From positions 20,646,001-20,710,000 of the forward strand of contig CM106586.1 of assembly GCA_048013815.1 (NCBI GenBank): a stretch of 64,000 bases of DNA. Direction: 5' to 3'. This document shows positions 32,109 to 47,531 of this stretch, one piece after another; position 1 is the first letter of the stretch; every line of letters begins with the position of its first letter. The notes below the pieces were generated by a model that saw nothing but the letters and a program-made list of their open reading frames with translations, ran no database searches and was not told the DNA's origin. The translations under genes were made by a program, and so were the position numbers. Source of the DNA: Setoptus koraiensis (lineage: Eukaryota; Arthropoda).

Positions 32109-32178
32109 CATTTAGCTACTTTCATTTAGCTACTTTCAGTTAGCTACTTTCAGTTAGCTACTTTTAGTTAGCTAGTTT
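32109..32178. repeat. 14-bp tandem repeat, five units
   Basis: Units alternate between CATTTAGCTACTTT and CAGTTAGCTACTTT, the last being more diverged. Confidence 0.9.
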
Positions 32179-32277
32179 CTCATTTGCAGTTGCTCCTTCT
32201 CGCTTCTTTTAGTTGGCTCGCTTTTATGTAACCAAACTGTTGTTAGCTCATATCATATGTTAGTTAGTTGTAACTGT

Positions 32278-32280
<3 letters not shown>

Positions 32281-32312
<32 letters not shown>
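32281..32312. repeat. (CTGG)8 microsatellite
   Basis: Eight exact units. Confidence 0.95.
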
Positions 32313-32314
<2 letters not shown>

Positions 32315-32399
32315 TGCGAGACAAGACAGATAACAGTGAGTTACAGTTATGGCGCCCAGTGTTTGTTTTGTGTGCCACCGACTCCCACATCATTTTCGT

Positions 32400-35300
32400 C
32401 ATTACATTACATTATATCATATTATTATATTATATAATATCATGTTATATTATATCACATTATATTACGCCATATTATGCCATGTTATATACAGCTCGGG
32501 CTGTTTCGCTTAGATGCGTTGATTTGATATTAAATTAGAGCAAATTATTGCATAACAAAGACACCATTGATCGCCTACTAATTGTTTATCATATTATGTA
32601 ATGTTATCATATTATACTGAATTGCTCGCTCTTTTTGCGCCTCTCGTCTGGCCGGCACACACACACACACACACACATTAATATTCCGGCCAACAACATA
32701 TGTATTATGTATTAATAAATACGATTACGATATATTAATCTCGTTTGTGCGCTCTTGGCTCAGACGGGCCAACACAGTCCGACAGACAGTCTGTCAAGCC
32801 GACCGGACACGAGCCAACAACAAACGTCTGAAAATGTGATAATGTGCGCTTACCTTGTTAGGAAAAACAAAAAAAAGTTTGTTGCAGCGCGCGATATCGC
32901 ACAATTTGATTTGACGCTGACACGACCAAGCCGCCGGTTGGCGAACAAACGAAATCGCAATCTATTCCAAATCACTTAATGGATAAATGGATAGATTGAT
33001 AGATTGATAAATTGATAAAATGAGGGATGAACGGCGACTGGATGTGGAGCAAAACAAACGATTGTACAATTCAAAAGTTGATCAGTTCGTCTGTTTTGCA
33101 GCCTCTTGGGCGCATGAAGAAGCTGCAAAACACACAGGCGACCCGTTGAGTGGTATTTGGTAATTCGCATGCACCCATCATCAGACAGAGAGGATATTAA
33201 TTGGCTGGCAAGCAAACGGCGCGACACGAAAAGAGAGCCAGCATGAAAGGCTGGCATCTAGAGAGGAATAATTGGCCCGAGGCGTCAAGTGATAGCATGC
33301 TGATGATGATGATATTTTGTGATATCTCGTCATTGTCGTCGTGGTCGTGGTCGTTTTAGCTTCGTTTTTAATTTACTACAGCCATCGCATTACTGTGACA
33401 GCCAACAGTGTTATGGGCAACAAACAGCCTGTTTGTTTGTAACGCACACAGGTAAATTGTAACAGGTAACAGGTAAATTGTAACAGGTAAGTGCTGGCTG
33501 CCGTATTTGAGGATGCACACATGTTGATATGATAACTTATGTCAGTTGCTGTTATTACGTTCCATTACAACAATCAATGTTGAGTGCATCAAGGAAGCTT
33601 GTGAGCTGTCCAGTGTGCGCATGATGGACACAACAAACAGTTGCCAGCACAGTTACATAATGGCAAACAGTTTACTTTTATTATCGGGCCGACATAAATA
33701 TTCATTTATTCAATTCACCGGCAGTTAAATATTATTATTTATGTTGGTTTGTCGTATTGACGAGCGAAATCAGTTATTCAGTAGCGAATCGTGACTGTGT
33801 CTGTATTGGCTTACAATGTTGCCTGGCCTGGTCAATCTATCACGGTGAGAGGGGCTCTCGTATCGCAAACGCACCTCATTCGTTCATCGAGCTGCCGCCA
33901 GAATTCGCAGAGAATTACGCCAGAGCGTTATGCGCTCAAAACGATGGCAAGCGACGCGCCCATTTACGATCGAGCGCCATACTGTCGTCGCATAGGCATT
34001 TTATTATTATTCTTTTATACACACATTATGTGTTTATTATCGATGATATGACCACATTGGCCGATTGCTGCCGATGCTCACCCATGTTCGAGTGGGCGAT
34101 CCCCCCAAAAATCTGCACCGCTCAATCGCTTGAATGGGCGCCGTCGCTGTTGACAAATCACGGCGACAAATTATCAAATAATTATCAAATTATAAATTTA
34201 ATTGTTTATCCATATATAAATCCTATCAAAAAATACTATCGCGCATGCACCTGTTGATGGCAAGCATCGATCGACGTCCACTGACACTAATTATTGCGGC
34301 CAAATTGGCGCTCAAACAGTTGCTACAGCAACTCGATTATAAGCCATTAATAAAAAGATAACATCACACACACAATAACATGTAATCGATAATATTATGT
34401 AACATAGTTGCGACACTATAGTTGTGTTTATCGTCGCCAGTTGCCAGTGTCTAGCCGGCCACAGTTATCGTGTGTGCCTGATAATGGCATCACCAAGTGG
34501 CATCAACAGTTGCCCTATCGGTGCCATTATCAGGTGTAGTTAATCTCATCCGCATTGCCGCTCCAACGGTCCAGCAAGCGACAACAACATCAGCTGACCA
34601 GCGACAGGTGAGCGGCCGACAATTGCGTCGTTGCTGGCAGCAGCCGCCAGCACTAACTAATGCTGGCGGCAGCGACCAGCTACCTGTTAGCCGCAACAAC
34701 AAAATCAATATACAATGTATTTCAATGTATGCAAATCGATTGTGGCCAACAGGTAATGATGCCAAGGTGATGCAAATCCATTGGCGGCCGCAATTAGACT
34801 CACTCCGATGTGACAAGCGGAACAGCAGCGCCATATTGATAAATAAAATAAATCATCAAATGACAAAGGTGAGCGGCAGTCGACCAGTGACAAACCACTG
34901 ACGCCAGTTTGCAAACAATGACATGACAGCGCCAAGATAATCACTGCGCACAGTCAAGTGGGCGTCAGTTGTTGTCAGCTTCTCGATCAGGAAGCTTCTC
35001 GAACCTTCTTTGGCTTATGTGGCCGCCAACTGTGTGTCTTGGTTGGTCTTTGTTTGCGGTCGTGCCGGCGACAAACTCGCCCGATCTTGGCCGCATCTTT
35101 GAGAGTGGCCCAAATGTCATCGGCCAAAATTGAACTGAAATTTGCCGCTCCACAATCATCAATTCACTTGTATTCATTGGGCGCTGCTTCAGCACGGCCA
35201 ATTCACAATTGTCAGTTATTCAAGTTTCTTTACAATTATCGCTGCCCATTCACACCTCAGGTTGAGCCGCTTGATTTTGCAACCTTCATCTTGCAACGAG

Positions 35301-35916
35301 CCCGGCTAGATCAACCACAATTGGCCTGTCACTTCCTTGCTTGCCTCGGTCCTTTGTCCTTTGTCCTTTGTCGTGTAAAACAAGCGGCCGAGAGACGATG
35401 CCATTTGCCATGATTTGCTGCTCTCACGATTGCTCTCGCTGGCCAGTGGCCACAGCGGCGCTGACCAGTCTTGAGGCACACTCATGCAAATATAAACAAA
35501 ATAAAAATATAAAAAATCGGATAATATAATACATACTGGCACTATGAGCGGACGGGACATTGTGCGTGGGCGAACTTGTTTAGAATCATGATGAATTGCG
35601 TTGCATTCAATCTATTCTAATTTGTATCTAGTATGTAGATTATTTTATTGAGGCGGCCGCTATGCTGACACAGTTGCTCACAGAGTGCGGCTCGCTAGTG
35701 GCAGAGGATTAATTAAGTTTATAGTCATGTTAATCAGGTGGCGTTGGACGGAGTTCTCACGCTTCTGCAGCAAATATCTCTGAAACAATCTCACTGTGTT
35801 GTCAGTTGGTGCGCTAGTCAATTAGCTGGCTGGCGCTGTCGAGCCAGATGAACCAGAAGTGCCCTTGCTCTTCTCGAATGAATGGAGTCGGGCTTCATTT
35901 GAATAATATCCACTTG

Positions 35917-35953
<37 letters not shown>

Positions 35954-37060
35954 TCGGCTCGCTTAGCTTGTGCACAGTCGGCCCATGCAACTGGACGAGG
36001 ATTGTTCTCATTTTGATGACGATGCTGCCGCTACTTTTGTTGGCGATTTGTAACAATTATCCAGGTACTCTCATCTGCAGCATTTAGCGCGCACACACAC
36101 ATGAATGGTCAGTCACTCCGGCCTCGTTGGTTATGTAATTGAACAATTAGAAGAAGAAAGAGAGGAAGAGCGTCGCCCTGAGTGTGTCGCTCTTTCTCAC
36201 ACTTGTCAGGAGGGCCAACTGTCCAACTGGGTTGCTGTTGCTGTTGCACACACAACAGTCAGTCTGATTAATGCTAATTTGCATGATACTAAACAGTGCG
36301 AGGGAGAGGGAGAGAGAAAAAACAACATCGTGATTCTATTGCTGCTGCTGCTAAACACAAATATGGACGTATCATGTTCATTCAGTTAGCCAGTTGATTT
36401 ATATGCTTAATACTTTGTTAATGTATGTATGCCCGGTTGCAACTTGGCCAACTTGTGAACAACCGCTATACCACGATCACGACCGAGAGCAAAGGGTTCC
36501 TAAGTGGTTAGTAGGTTTCTTTCAAATGCCTCTTCCTCTTATTATTATTTGTTGGCTTGCTCACTCACTCACCAGTTCACATATACAAACATTTGATATA
36601 TTTCATCATCATTAGGCGATTTCACTTGTTGCTTGTTTCACTTGTTGTGTGTGTGTGTGTGTGTGACTCTCTTTCAGCGGTGAGTCCCACAAATGTAATT
36701 GCTGCTAGCTTGTTTGTTTGTCTGTTTGTTTGCATATGAGCGAAAGTAGAGGTACAGCTAATCGATTTTGCTGTCTGTGTGTTGAAGCAAACAAAACGGA
36801 AAAGGAAATGAAATGAAAGATATAACTACACACGCTACCGGAGTGCTCACGTTTTTCTCATCACCGCGACCCATGTCCACTGTTTGTTGAACACATTCTC
36901 AGCACAAACAACTGGATCATCATTAGCTCCATTTCTTGAAACTATGTTGCTATGTTGAACTATGCAAGCAACAGCATACAACCTGAGTTTAACTAATTGA
37001 ATCATTGTTGTTCCAAGAGATGCTTCTTGGGCTGCGTGATCGCAGCCGAGCATCATGCAG
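32400..37060. other. Gene-free region with simple repeats
   Basis: No supported coding frame. It contains an ATATT-rich stretch (32405-32480), (CA)n at 32657-32678, repeated CAGGTAA words at 33449-33490, (CT)n at 35919-35949 and (GT)n near 36643-36664. Confidence 0.4.
35919..35949. repeat. (CT)n microsatellite
   Basis: About fifteen CT units. Confidence 0.95.
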
Positions 37061-37645
37061 CTAATCGCATGATAACGTTACCTGCATGGTGGCTAAAAAC
37101 CGCGCGCTTAAACGCATGTGAGCCTCAAAAATGATGTGCGCCTTTTTCCCATTCATCGGTGGCAAACTCGCATTTTTCGCAATAAATCGCTTTTTGATTG
37201 AAAACAAATGAAATCCAATGAAAAATCGCCATCGATGGGTTTTCAGCGGGCCAAACCGCCGAAACACTGTTATTCGCAACATTTTGCCAAAATTTGCCCA
37301 TGTGCTGTGAAAGTCACCCATTATGGCTTTCAGCGCGCATGTTTTGCCCATGTGTGTATGCATTGTGTAGCGCAAACCGAGCGCACTGGGAATCAGCATA
37401 GATGGGGGCAACTGTTGACACACACGAGCGTTGCCGCACGCGTGTTGCAAGTTGTGTGCCCAATATATGGGTTTAGTTTGGATGAAAAGAGTTAAAAATG
37501 AATCAGATTTGCTGTTGTTGTTTCCCAAAAGCGCATCCATGCACGATTTCCTGCTTGTTTTCTTTGTGTGCTGTTGCAACTTGCAAGTGCGTTTTCGCAT
37601 TTTTGGTATATTTTTGGCTAATCTTTGCTTGAATGGTCGCCACAA
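37061..37645 (-). other. Long open frame without recognisable product
   Basis: The minus strand is open for 194 codons. The frame starts without ATG at its 5' edge, the predicted protein is rich in Arg, Lys, Phe and His with no domain, signal peptide or repeats, and no splice or promoter signals support it. A frame of this length is borderline for chance in a window of this size. Confidence 0.15.
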
Positions 37646-37699
37646 TCACAGCCGCCAAATTACTATACACAGCATATATCAGCGAAACGGTTAAAAAGT

Positions 37700-40600
37700 T
37701 TACAACACAAACATCAACACTCAAGTCAGCGTGAGTGTGTCTGTAATTTTCTGGTGGTTGAGTCTCTTTGGTCTGATAGTTTCGAGATTATTTCGCTAAT
37801 TTAGAGATATTCATCATGAGATGATAGTGATGATAGCGTGTAGTGATGTGTACGATGATGCAACGCAAGTAATCATTATTAATCATTTGATTCACGTGAC
37901 CAGTTTAAATACAACTCACACTCATGCATGTTGCCGTATCCGAAGGTATCGGCAGATTTGCACACACTGTAAACATTTGTTGCGCATTGCAAACAAATGG
38001 CATGATGATATCGGTGGATTTGTTGCACTTGCACTTACACAAAGAGAGAAAGCATTGCACTCGGCGACTCGTTGGACTCCATTGATTGGAGACAACGATC
38101 GATCATCGAGTTTAGATCTGGCTAGATGTTTGTGTTCAGTTATCGTGCTCGTAGTACAGTTATCGTCGTCGTTATTAACTGTCTCGTCTGGCTAGCACAA
38201 TCAATTATTGGCGGGTCACATCATGAATTATGACGGATGCTGGCGCTGTTAGTTGGTCAACTGTGTATATATTCACAATTCTTTATATTCAGCCTTGTTG
38301 TGAATATAAAGAATAAAGTGAAATAAAATGTGTATTAGAAGTGTATTGGATGAATGGCGTCAACGCATCAAGTCAATTCCTGGCTGCTGACTGTTGGGCC
38401 GCCCGAATGACTGGCAATTGAATGGAATCGAGCTGAGCTGAGCTGAGCCGAGCTGAATAGAAATGCAAGATTTGAATGATTCCATTGGAATCAATTCAAT
38501 TCAATTGGAACGAAATGAAACGGAATACATTCATTGGCGTGCCTACCAACGTATGGAATTAAAATGGAATTAATGCAACAACAACAGACCTCGTATACAC
38601 AACTCTAGGTAGCGCCCGCAAATACCTAGAGAGCGACCAGGTAGCAACGTCGAGCAAAAGTGCTGATGGATCCATTCTCGCTTCCCGTTGATCGATTGTC
38701 GTCTCACAACTACTCCACAAGTCATCAACTGCGCGCCAGTTGACCAAGCAGCACTCACTCTAAGCGCATTTATCCGTCTTCTCAGCCATAGGCGCTCGCT
38801 AATATTTCGCCGACGAACTCATCGCGCGTTCCTTTCAATTATTTATCTGTCTATCTATGTGCATTTGTCGAGTTTATACTATATACTCTATAGTGTGTGC
38901 CGTCGAATGGTGGGCACGACCAAGATAATGATGAATTATGCACGCACACGCCGATGCAATAGCCAACAAGTTGCCGCCTCAACCCGAGATACTTCGACGC
39001 TGCAGCAATTAGTGGGACTTTCGCTAGACACTCGGGGCAAAAATGGCCGATTGTGTCCACTGTGCAGTGGCAACAAGTGTAATCGTAACAAGTGAATGGC
39101 GTGTTATTATCAAAACTATTATCTACATTTTATTGATATAGTCGCTTTAGCGTTACATAACACAGCTTTTACAGGCATTTGCTGAACGGGTTTGGGTGCA
39201 TGATCTTGTATAATAGCATACGATGAATATAATAATAAGCAGCAACGTTTAATTCTTGGCCAGTCACTCAAAATGGCGATGACTTAGGATGATAGAGGAG
39301 CGAGTTAGGAGAGATATTTTAGATTTAGATCAGTTGGTCAATTGATGGTGGTCATTCAACTGGCGCTGACCACCGGCCACCACTGTTGCTGCTGTTGATG
39401 GTGATTTAAATCAGGAGTGAGCTATTTATTAGTATTCACTCACTACTCACCCATCTAAATAAACACACTCAGTCGGTCTGATACACTCATGATGAATGAA
39501 TACGCTGTTTATACACTGTCGTCCAAACTAGACTGCTACACAAACACACACACACACTGATGATGGATGACCGTCCACAATGGCGCCGGTAACCGACACC
39601 GGTTACGTCATCGGGCAACTACATAACCGTGCAAGTGTACTATTGATGTTGGCCAAACGACCAGAGTGAGCAGTGAGAGTGAAAGCGGTGACAGCGAAAT
39701 GTAACGAGATATATGTGAAATAGACGAGAAATTAATAATGAAAGTAAACTCGCTGCTTACAGTGGTTAGGGCCGGTTGTTGTGGCCGACGTTTGTGGCGG
39801 CGGCTGCTTGCAAATGTTAGTAATAAATCAAACTCAATACTTTGGACATACTTTCCAGTAGACACTCAAACTAACAAAGTAGTTGCAGTGAGCCCAACGA
39901 TGCCAAGCCGCTTGAATAGAGCCAATGAAGATAGGCATAAATTAATAAATAAATTAATGCATAACCACAATACCATAATGCACACAAACGGTCGGCATAA
40001 TGGGTGCATGACAACATTATGGGTACATTACTGCATTATGGGCACTAATGGCCGCGCAAAGCTAACAAAGCAAGCGTTTCACGCAACATTTGGGGTGCCC
40101 AACGGTATCCTGGTGTAATTACGCTGAATACTGGACATGATGCGCAATGATAGACTCTATTGGTGACATCGATTCATTAACACTGACAAGTTAGCGTATG
40201 TGCGACTGGTTGTCGATTAACGCTAATCGCCAACATCAAGTCAGTATTTATAGTAACAGCAATAATAAATGAATTAATTGTATTGCATGATCGGCACACA
40301 GGATAAGCAAACTCACGACTTGTGAGCACTGTCACAACAAACAAATCGGTGTTGATAATATTGGTAGTTGATAGCAGCAGCAGCAGCAGATGTATGATGA
40401 TGAGCTCGAAAGTAGTTGTTGCATAACAACAAGTTTATTGACGAAAATGAGCGCATATCAGCGATGTGTTGAGCTAAAGACTGTATATGAGCTAGGCAGA
40501 GAAACGACTTATCTCATACACGGTTATATGTTGTCTACAAAGTGTTGCACAAAGTGAACGGGAGCCGAGCGAGACAAGGGAGTGCGGATAACATGACAAC

Positions 40601-43600
40601 GTATCGGCACAACATCTCTCTCCTCCCGTAGCGGTCATCATAGCGCGATTCAGGGGAGCCTCCCTGGTCGCTTGTAGCTGCCGGCGAGGCGGAGGAGGCT
40701 ATCGGGATCGGTATGATGAGCAGCTAATCGCATTAGCATTATGCTTCCTCATAACTAGATCGGGCAACCAGACAAACAAACAGACAAACAAGCAGCAGCT
40801 TGTTGTAGGCACACACAATTAGAGCGACTACACAGGGTTCAGGTAGTCTGGTGGTGAGAATAAATTATTGGTGGTAGTAAACGACGACATAATGAATATA
40901 ACAAGTGTAAGAAGAGCGACAAGAAAACGCTAAGTATTATTTAATTTGACGATGTTGACCACTATGACGATGACCACCGCGATGATGACGCTTATCCGTT
41001 ATTGTTTCACCCAAGAAACAATTTTTAGCTGGTAACCCGGTTACCAGCTAACTGACTCTGGCGTGCCGCTGCCAAATCGAGTCGAGTCGAGTCGAGTCGC
41101 ACCGCGCCGGGCCGGGCCGAGTCGAGCCACTCACCGGTCTTGCTAAGCTGTTTATTAATTTGACTCTCACTCACACTCTCATTTGGCTCAACACTGGACT
41201 GTTACTATCACTGCTATTATATGACGCAACTGAACTAAAAATATCGAAATGCCGCTTATCAGAGGGCCGTTATTTTATGTGCTCACTTTACAGATAGCTT
41301 ATATATGCTTTTATATGTATATATGTATCAGGTTTAGCTTTGCAGAGGTGGCCAAGGAAGAGAGAAAGTGAGTCCGATTGTCGGCTAGAGAGCCCGTTGC
41401 AGCAGCCAAGCGGACAGTTAAATCCACGTTAATTGTTGCTGGCCGGCAGCAGCAGCAGCACCAGTGAAAACGTAAATTTAAGTAAACGGAGATGATATGG
41501 CATCTCACAGGCCGTTACAAGTGATCTAGCTCACTTGTTACGGCCATGATGCTTAGCGATTGCCTCAAGGCTTCATCTACTAAACTGTTTAATCGACTTG
41601 TCGTTGTTGTTCGTCGCCGGCAACGCCGTAATACGATTGCGCCGGCCGGTCGGCCAGCCAGCAACCGGCACACTGACCAATTGAGCCAAACCAGATTGAG
41701 CTAGCTCACTCACTCACAACTCGGTCGCTACTGGTGCCAATTGCAACTTATTATTTAATACCATTTACATAACTGTAATCTCCTTAAATTCACTTCTGGC
41801 CACTGTCACTATCCGGCAGGCTATTTGTGTAATTATCATGGCAAGCAATTACGACCAGATATTGAACGACAGCGCGATAGGCGATTATCGATGCATCGGC
41901 GCTCAAGGGTCTTTCCGAGAAACCGAGAGCAAGCGACCGATCGAGCGACACAGATGCAAATACCAAATGCCAGGCGAATGGTGTTGCAGGCGATCGTCGC
42001 ATCAAGGCTAAAATTGGCCAGTATATTTACACATATTGCTATTATATCTTATATGTATATATATAAATATACTGACAGTACAGCTACACAAGCCCGATAC
42101 AGTTATGACGGCAGCGTGATTAGCAGTCAAGTAGTGTGCGAATCAGAGGCGAATCGCCGGCAAATATATTGCAAGTTCCAGGAAGCGAGCAAATCCGTTG
42201 TCTTGTATCTTATTTGTTTATCGATACGTCCGAGATGCGGCAGTAATCCGCCATTGCACACTCACAGTCAAAATAGCCATTTCGTCGGCTACCACATATA
42301 CATATATTCTTAGGTATATTCTTATTCGCAGCTATCAACTCGAATCAAATGGCGTCAGCTCACACGATGCAGGGCCTTAGGTTGGATTATGCATTGTGTG
42401 CCGATGCCAGCTGAGACCTGACAAATTAATTCAGCGGCCGTTATAATCAGTTTAATGCGAGCCAGCACAGTTTGATGGAGACTGGCTGGATTTGACATTT
42501 TCTGACCGTTTGACATTGAGTGCCCCAGTATCATTTGTCGGTGTAACAGTTGATTACGTTTTGCAGCAATGCTGTCGAACGCAACAATCATTTGTGCAAT
42601 TACCACTAGTCTAGATTGTCAACCCGTCATGCAGCTATGAGCCCGGCGCTATGACGAACGCAAAGCAAACTGACCAGACGCTGCAACTTGAACGCGGATC
42701 TGGCGAGCCTCTAGGCTCTCTCTCTCTCAAATACTTTGCACGACTGATACGACCAAGCTAACGATGCATCGGCACGACAAGCGCCAGCCCCGTTCCAGTT
42801 GCGCTTAATTGATGGGCGACAAATCCGAAGCGGATGAGACAGCTTGACGGTACACATGACACATCGCTGGCCCACTGGCCGGCCGCACATTTTAACGGGC
42901 GACTCACGGGCTCACGAGAGGCCCGATTTACTCAAATGCGATGGCAAAAATGGCAAGTGCGATAAGTTTCATCAGAGCTTCGGTGCGACTGATATTAATC
43001 GATTGTGTCGCGACACATTGCCTTCAGAGACAACATCGACATTTAGTTGAAAGTAATATCGTCCAGCAGCGGCAAGCGACCATTGGCTAGCTAGCTGCGT
43101 TTTGGGCAGCTCGTTACGCCAATCAGTGGCCGTGCCAATCAGTGTGCAGCGTCTAATGATTGTCCATCACGTCAACCCAAAATAACTGACAAAATCGCCA
43201 TGCCAGACAGTTGCATGGCGATGATAATAATAATAATATCGCCGGAAAATCCCTCAATCTCGAAGCAATATGTCAGTGGCAGAATTTGGACAAGTGGCAC
43301 CACCTTCAGACAAATATATGTACATGTATATGTTGGATAATTGCAACTTGTTAGTGCTGCCATCTGTCAATAAGGCATAACTGTAATATATTTGAAAAAA
43401 TAATTAGCCTGCTGCTCCACCTGATGACGCAAAGTGCCACTACTATGTGCGATGACACCTGTCAAATTGGCCCAATCCGCCGACTTAGCCGGGCTCACAA
43501 TTGTCAGTGTCGGCTCACAATTGGCTTGTTTGAGCAGTTCTCGGCAGGCTCATCTCACACCATCCACAATGAGCCAATTGCGTAACAGTTTATAAGGCCA

Positions 43601-44560
43601 CTTGTGACTGGAGCGCAAATCAGCCAATTAAGCCGAACATCGCTGCCTTCTAAAATCCATTCACCACAAGAGCACTATTAAGCAAAATTGAGCCACTACA
43701 GAGACCGGCAACATAGATATAGAAGCAATATTTTTGAGTTTTTTGCAGTATTTGGCCTGCTGAACAATAATCACCACAAATGGGATAATGTGTGTGCGTT
43801 GAGCCACCGAAAAAAAGATGGTCTCCTTAGGAGAATTCAAGCCACTCGGACACAGGTCTCACTAGAAAGAAACAAGCTTATCCTCACAAGACCGACTGGA
43901 ATCTTCTTCAGTGTAAACTACAACAACTGCGCATAAGTCTCATGTTTGTTGCAACAGGCTCATATAGTCTGGTGTTTACTTAGGTGAAAACTCGTTTTCA
44001 AGCTCAGCGCCGGCGATGCTCGACGCCACTTGGCTGCCCCTTACATACACATAGATATATTCACATATAAATATATATCTATGTTTATATGTGGCTCTCT
44101 TAAACGGCTCGCTAGGCCGCGATGGGCTAGCCGCTGCTTTGTGAGCCTGGCAAGCTAGTTCCTGCCACTGTTGCTATTGCTGTTGTTGTTGTTGTTGTGT
44201 TGATGTTGTTGTTGTTGTTGTAAACAGCTAGACCAAACAAAAAGCCGGGGTACAGAATATGGAGTGAGACCAAAAATAGTACACAATCGTAACATTTTTA
44301 TCTTTTAGCGTTCATTGCTACTGTCGCTTTTGTTGTATTAAATTGTTATCATCATTTTATCTGTTTTTTGTTGTTGGACAAATCAAAAGCAGCAAACGCT
44401 TGATAGCTGTCAACGGGATAGGACGAGACGAACACACATAATTGGAGCTAATTATTCCCATCATAATAATTGCAACATTAAATCGGAGCGGACATTTCAA
44501 CAGGTAAAGTTTGAGTGCAATCATCAACAAATACGTCACAACAATCGTTAGTACACAACG
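37700..44560. other. Gene-free region
   Basis: No coding frame is supported on either strand. Present are an inverted repeat at 38279-38313, a palindrome at 41025-41051, GAGTC repeats at 41082-41100, GAGCT repeats at 38429-38455 and a GTT run at 44181-44221. It may be regulatory or intronic DNA. Confidence 0.4.
41025..41051. repeat. 27-bp palindrome
   Basis: Arms TTAGCTGGTAACC and its exact complement flank a single central C. Confidence 0.9.
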
Positions 44561-44566
44561 TTGTTG

Positions 44567-45363
44567 GTAAGTACAAAGACGGGGCTAATCAAACAAACAC
44601 GGCATACAAATTGAATCTTGTCACCATGACAAGCGTGGCTTGTCGCGCTAGGCGACCATTTCGAAGTTGCTCGTAATTTTTGCACAAAATTATCACTTTT
44701 AGAGAAAACGAACCTTGAAAGCAGCTCTAGCCCACACTACTGAAGGTCGAGAGAGCCCCACGGCTGAACTGAGGCCCATCAATGCTGGCTGGCTGGCTGG
44801 TTGAATGCTGTTTGCCGAGATTGATTCGATCTATTATCGGAGAGCATTCTGTTCAGCCGGGCTTTTTTACAAGTTTTGCGCCCACATAGCGAGCGGAGAT
44901 GTAAAATGACGATTGAGTCGTTAATTAGCTCAATGAAAGCTCAATCAATTAACTGAGTGAATAGACGTCAGTCGTCCGACAATGAGGATCTGTCATGTCA
45001 GGCGACTCGCTGACAACTGTGTACAAACGCCGCGCGATTTCGCTCATGTGCGCGCCCGCTCACAAATGCTTTTTCTGTGCGGCTCAATTTGAGCGACTCA
45101 GATCAGAGTCGAGGACTCAGCAATTGAAGCACAACTTGCATCGAGTGCACACTAAAATCTAGATTGACACTGTTCCAGCCACTGACACAGTTGCATGATG
45201 ATAATATTATAATCGTTATTATTATTAACACTGTTATTACATACGATTATATCACAACAATATAGTTTATTATTTATTCCACACAATAATACGTTTCTCT
45301 TATATTTATATATATCCCATACATATATCTATATATATTTGTATGTTTTGTATCTTCTCGCAG
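44567..45363 (+). other. Candidate 5' leader intron of SERP1
   Basis: GTAAGT at 44567-44572 and TTCTCGCAG ending at 45363 would bound a 797-base intron in the 5' untranslated region, with a TA-rich stretch before the acceptor. Confidence 0.35.
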
Positions 45364-45448
45364 GAAAGAAGCTGTACGGAATAGAGGCACCACCATATTG
45401 TGCGGCAATCACCATACTTTACATAATACTATTAGTTTATATTGCTAA

Positions 45449-45691
<243 letters not shown>

Positions 45692-45977
45692 GCCAATACA
45701 CACACACACATACACACATACAAACACAAATACATGCACATTCTCTAGCTCCTCCAATCCATTAACTTGAGGATGATCAATCGATAAATGGCAGCAGACT
45801 TGCTGCCAGCAAATGTTTAACTGTGTTCAACCTCTCACACAAACACACCCTTACGCGTTGGCACAATCTAATCAATGGCCAGCTCTTTTCTTTTAGCGAT
45901 GGTTGTCTGCAAATCAAAATAGCTATCAATTTAATACTATTATGCGAGTGAAAAGATGTGTCTGATCTTCCAGCTTA

Positions 45978-45983
45978 AATAAA
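45978..45983 (+). terminator. Poly(A) signal of SERP1
   Basis: AATAAA about 290 bases past the SERP1 stop codon. Confidence 0.6.
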
Positions 45984-46366
45984 AGTTCTAATAACAAACC
46001 TCTACGGCGCGTGCCTTTTTTTGCTAATTAAAAACTGTCGCTCTCAACAGTCCAGTATAGACCCTGACTATAAATATAACGACCGCTGATATCCGGTGGG
46101 CTAAGTTGTATCCCTCGCTCATCGATGCCTAGGACAGAGACAAAAATAGAAAATTGAATCGTCATCTAATAAATATTTAAAACTTTGAGGCTTTGAATTT
46201 CGCGCAAATAACAACGGTATGAGCGGTTGAGGCAATCGGTGCCAGTGGAGACATTAATTTAGGTGTGACACCTATACTTTGTTTACAATCGCTCCGGGGA
46301 CCATTAATGGCAACGCAACTATAGTATTAATCATCACTTGACCTATCACTGAACGCAAGAGGGAAG

Positions 46367-47505
<1,139 letters not shown>

Positions 47506-47531
47506 TCACTATTTATAAAGATCGTTTGTTG

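Noticed and set aside
37061-37645. 194-codon frame as a gene
   Set aside because: It begins without ATG, shows no domain or signal, and its length is within what chance allows in 64 kb.
44040-44095. AT-rich inverted repeat near ATATATCTATG
   Set aside because: Composed of simple ATAT words; the pairing is what low complexity gives by chance.
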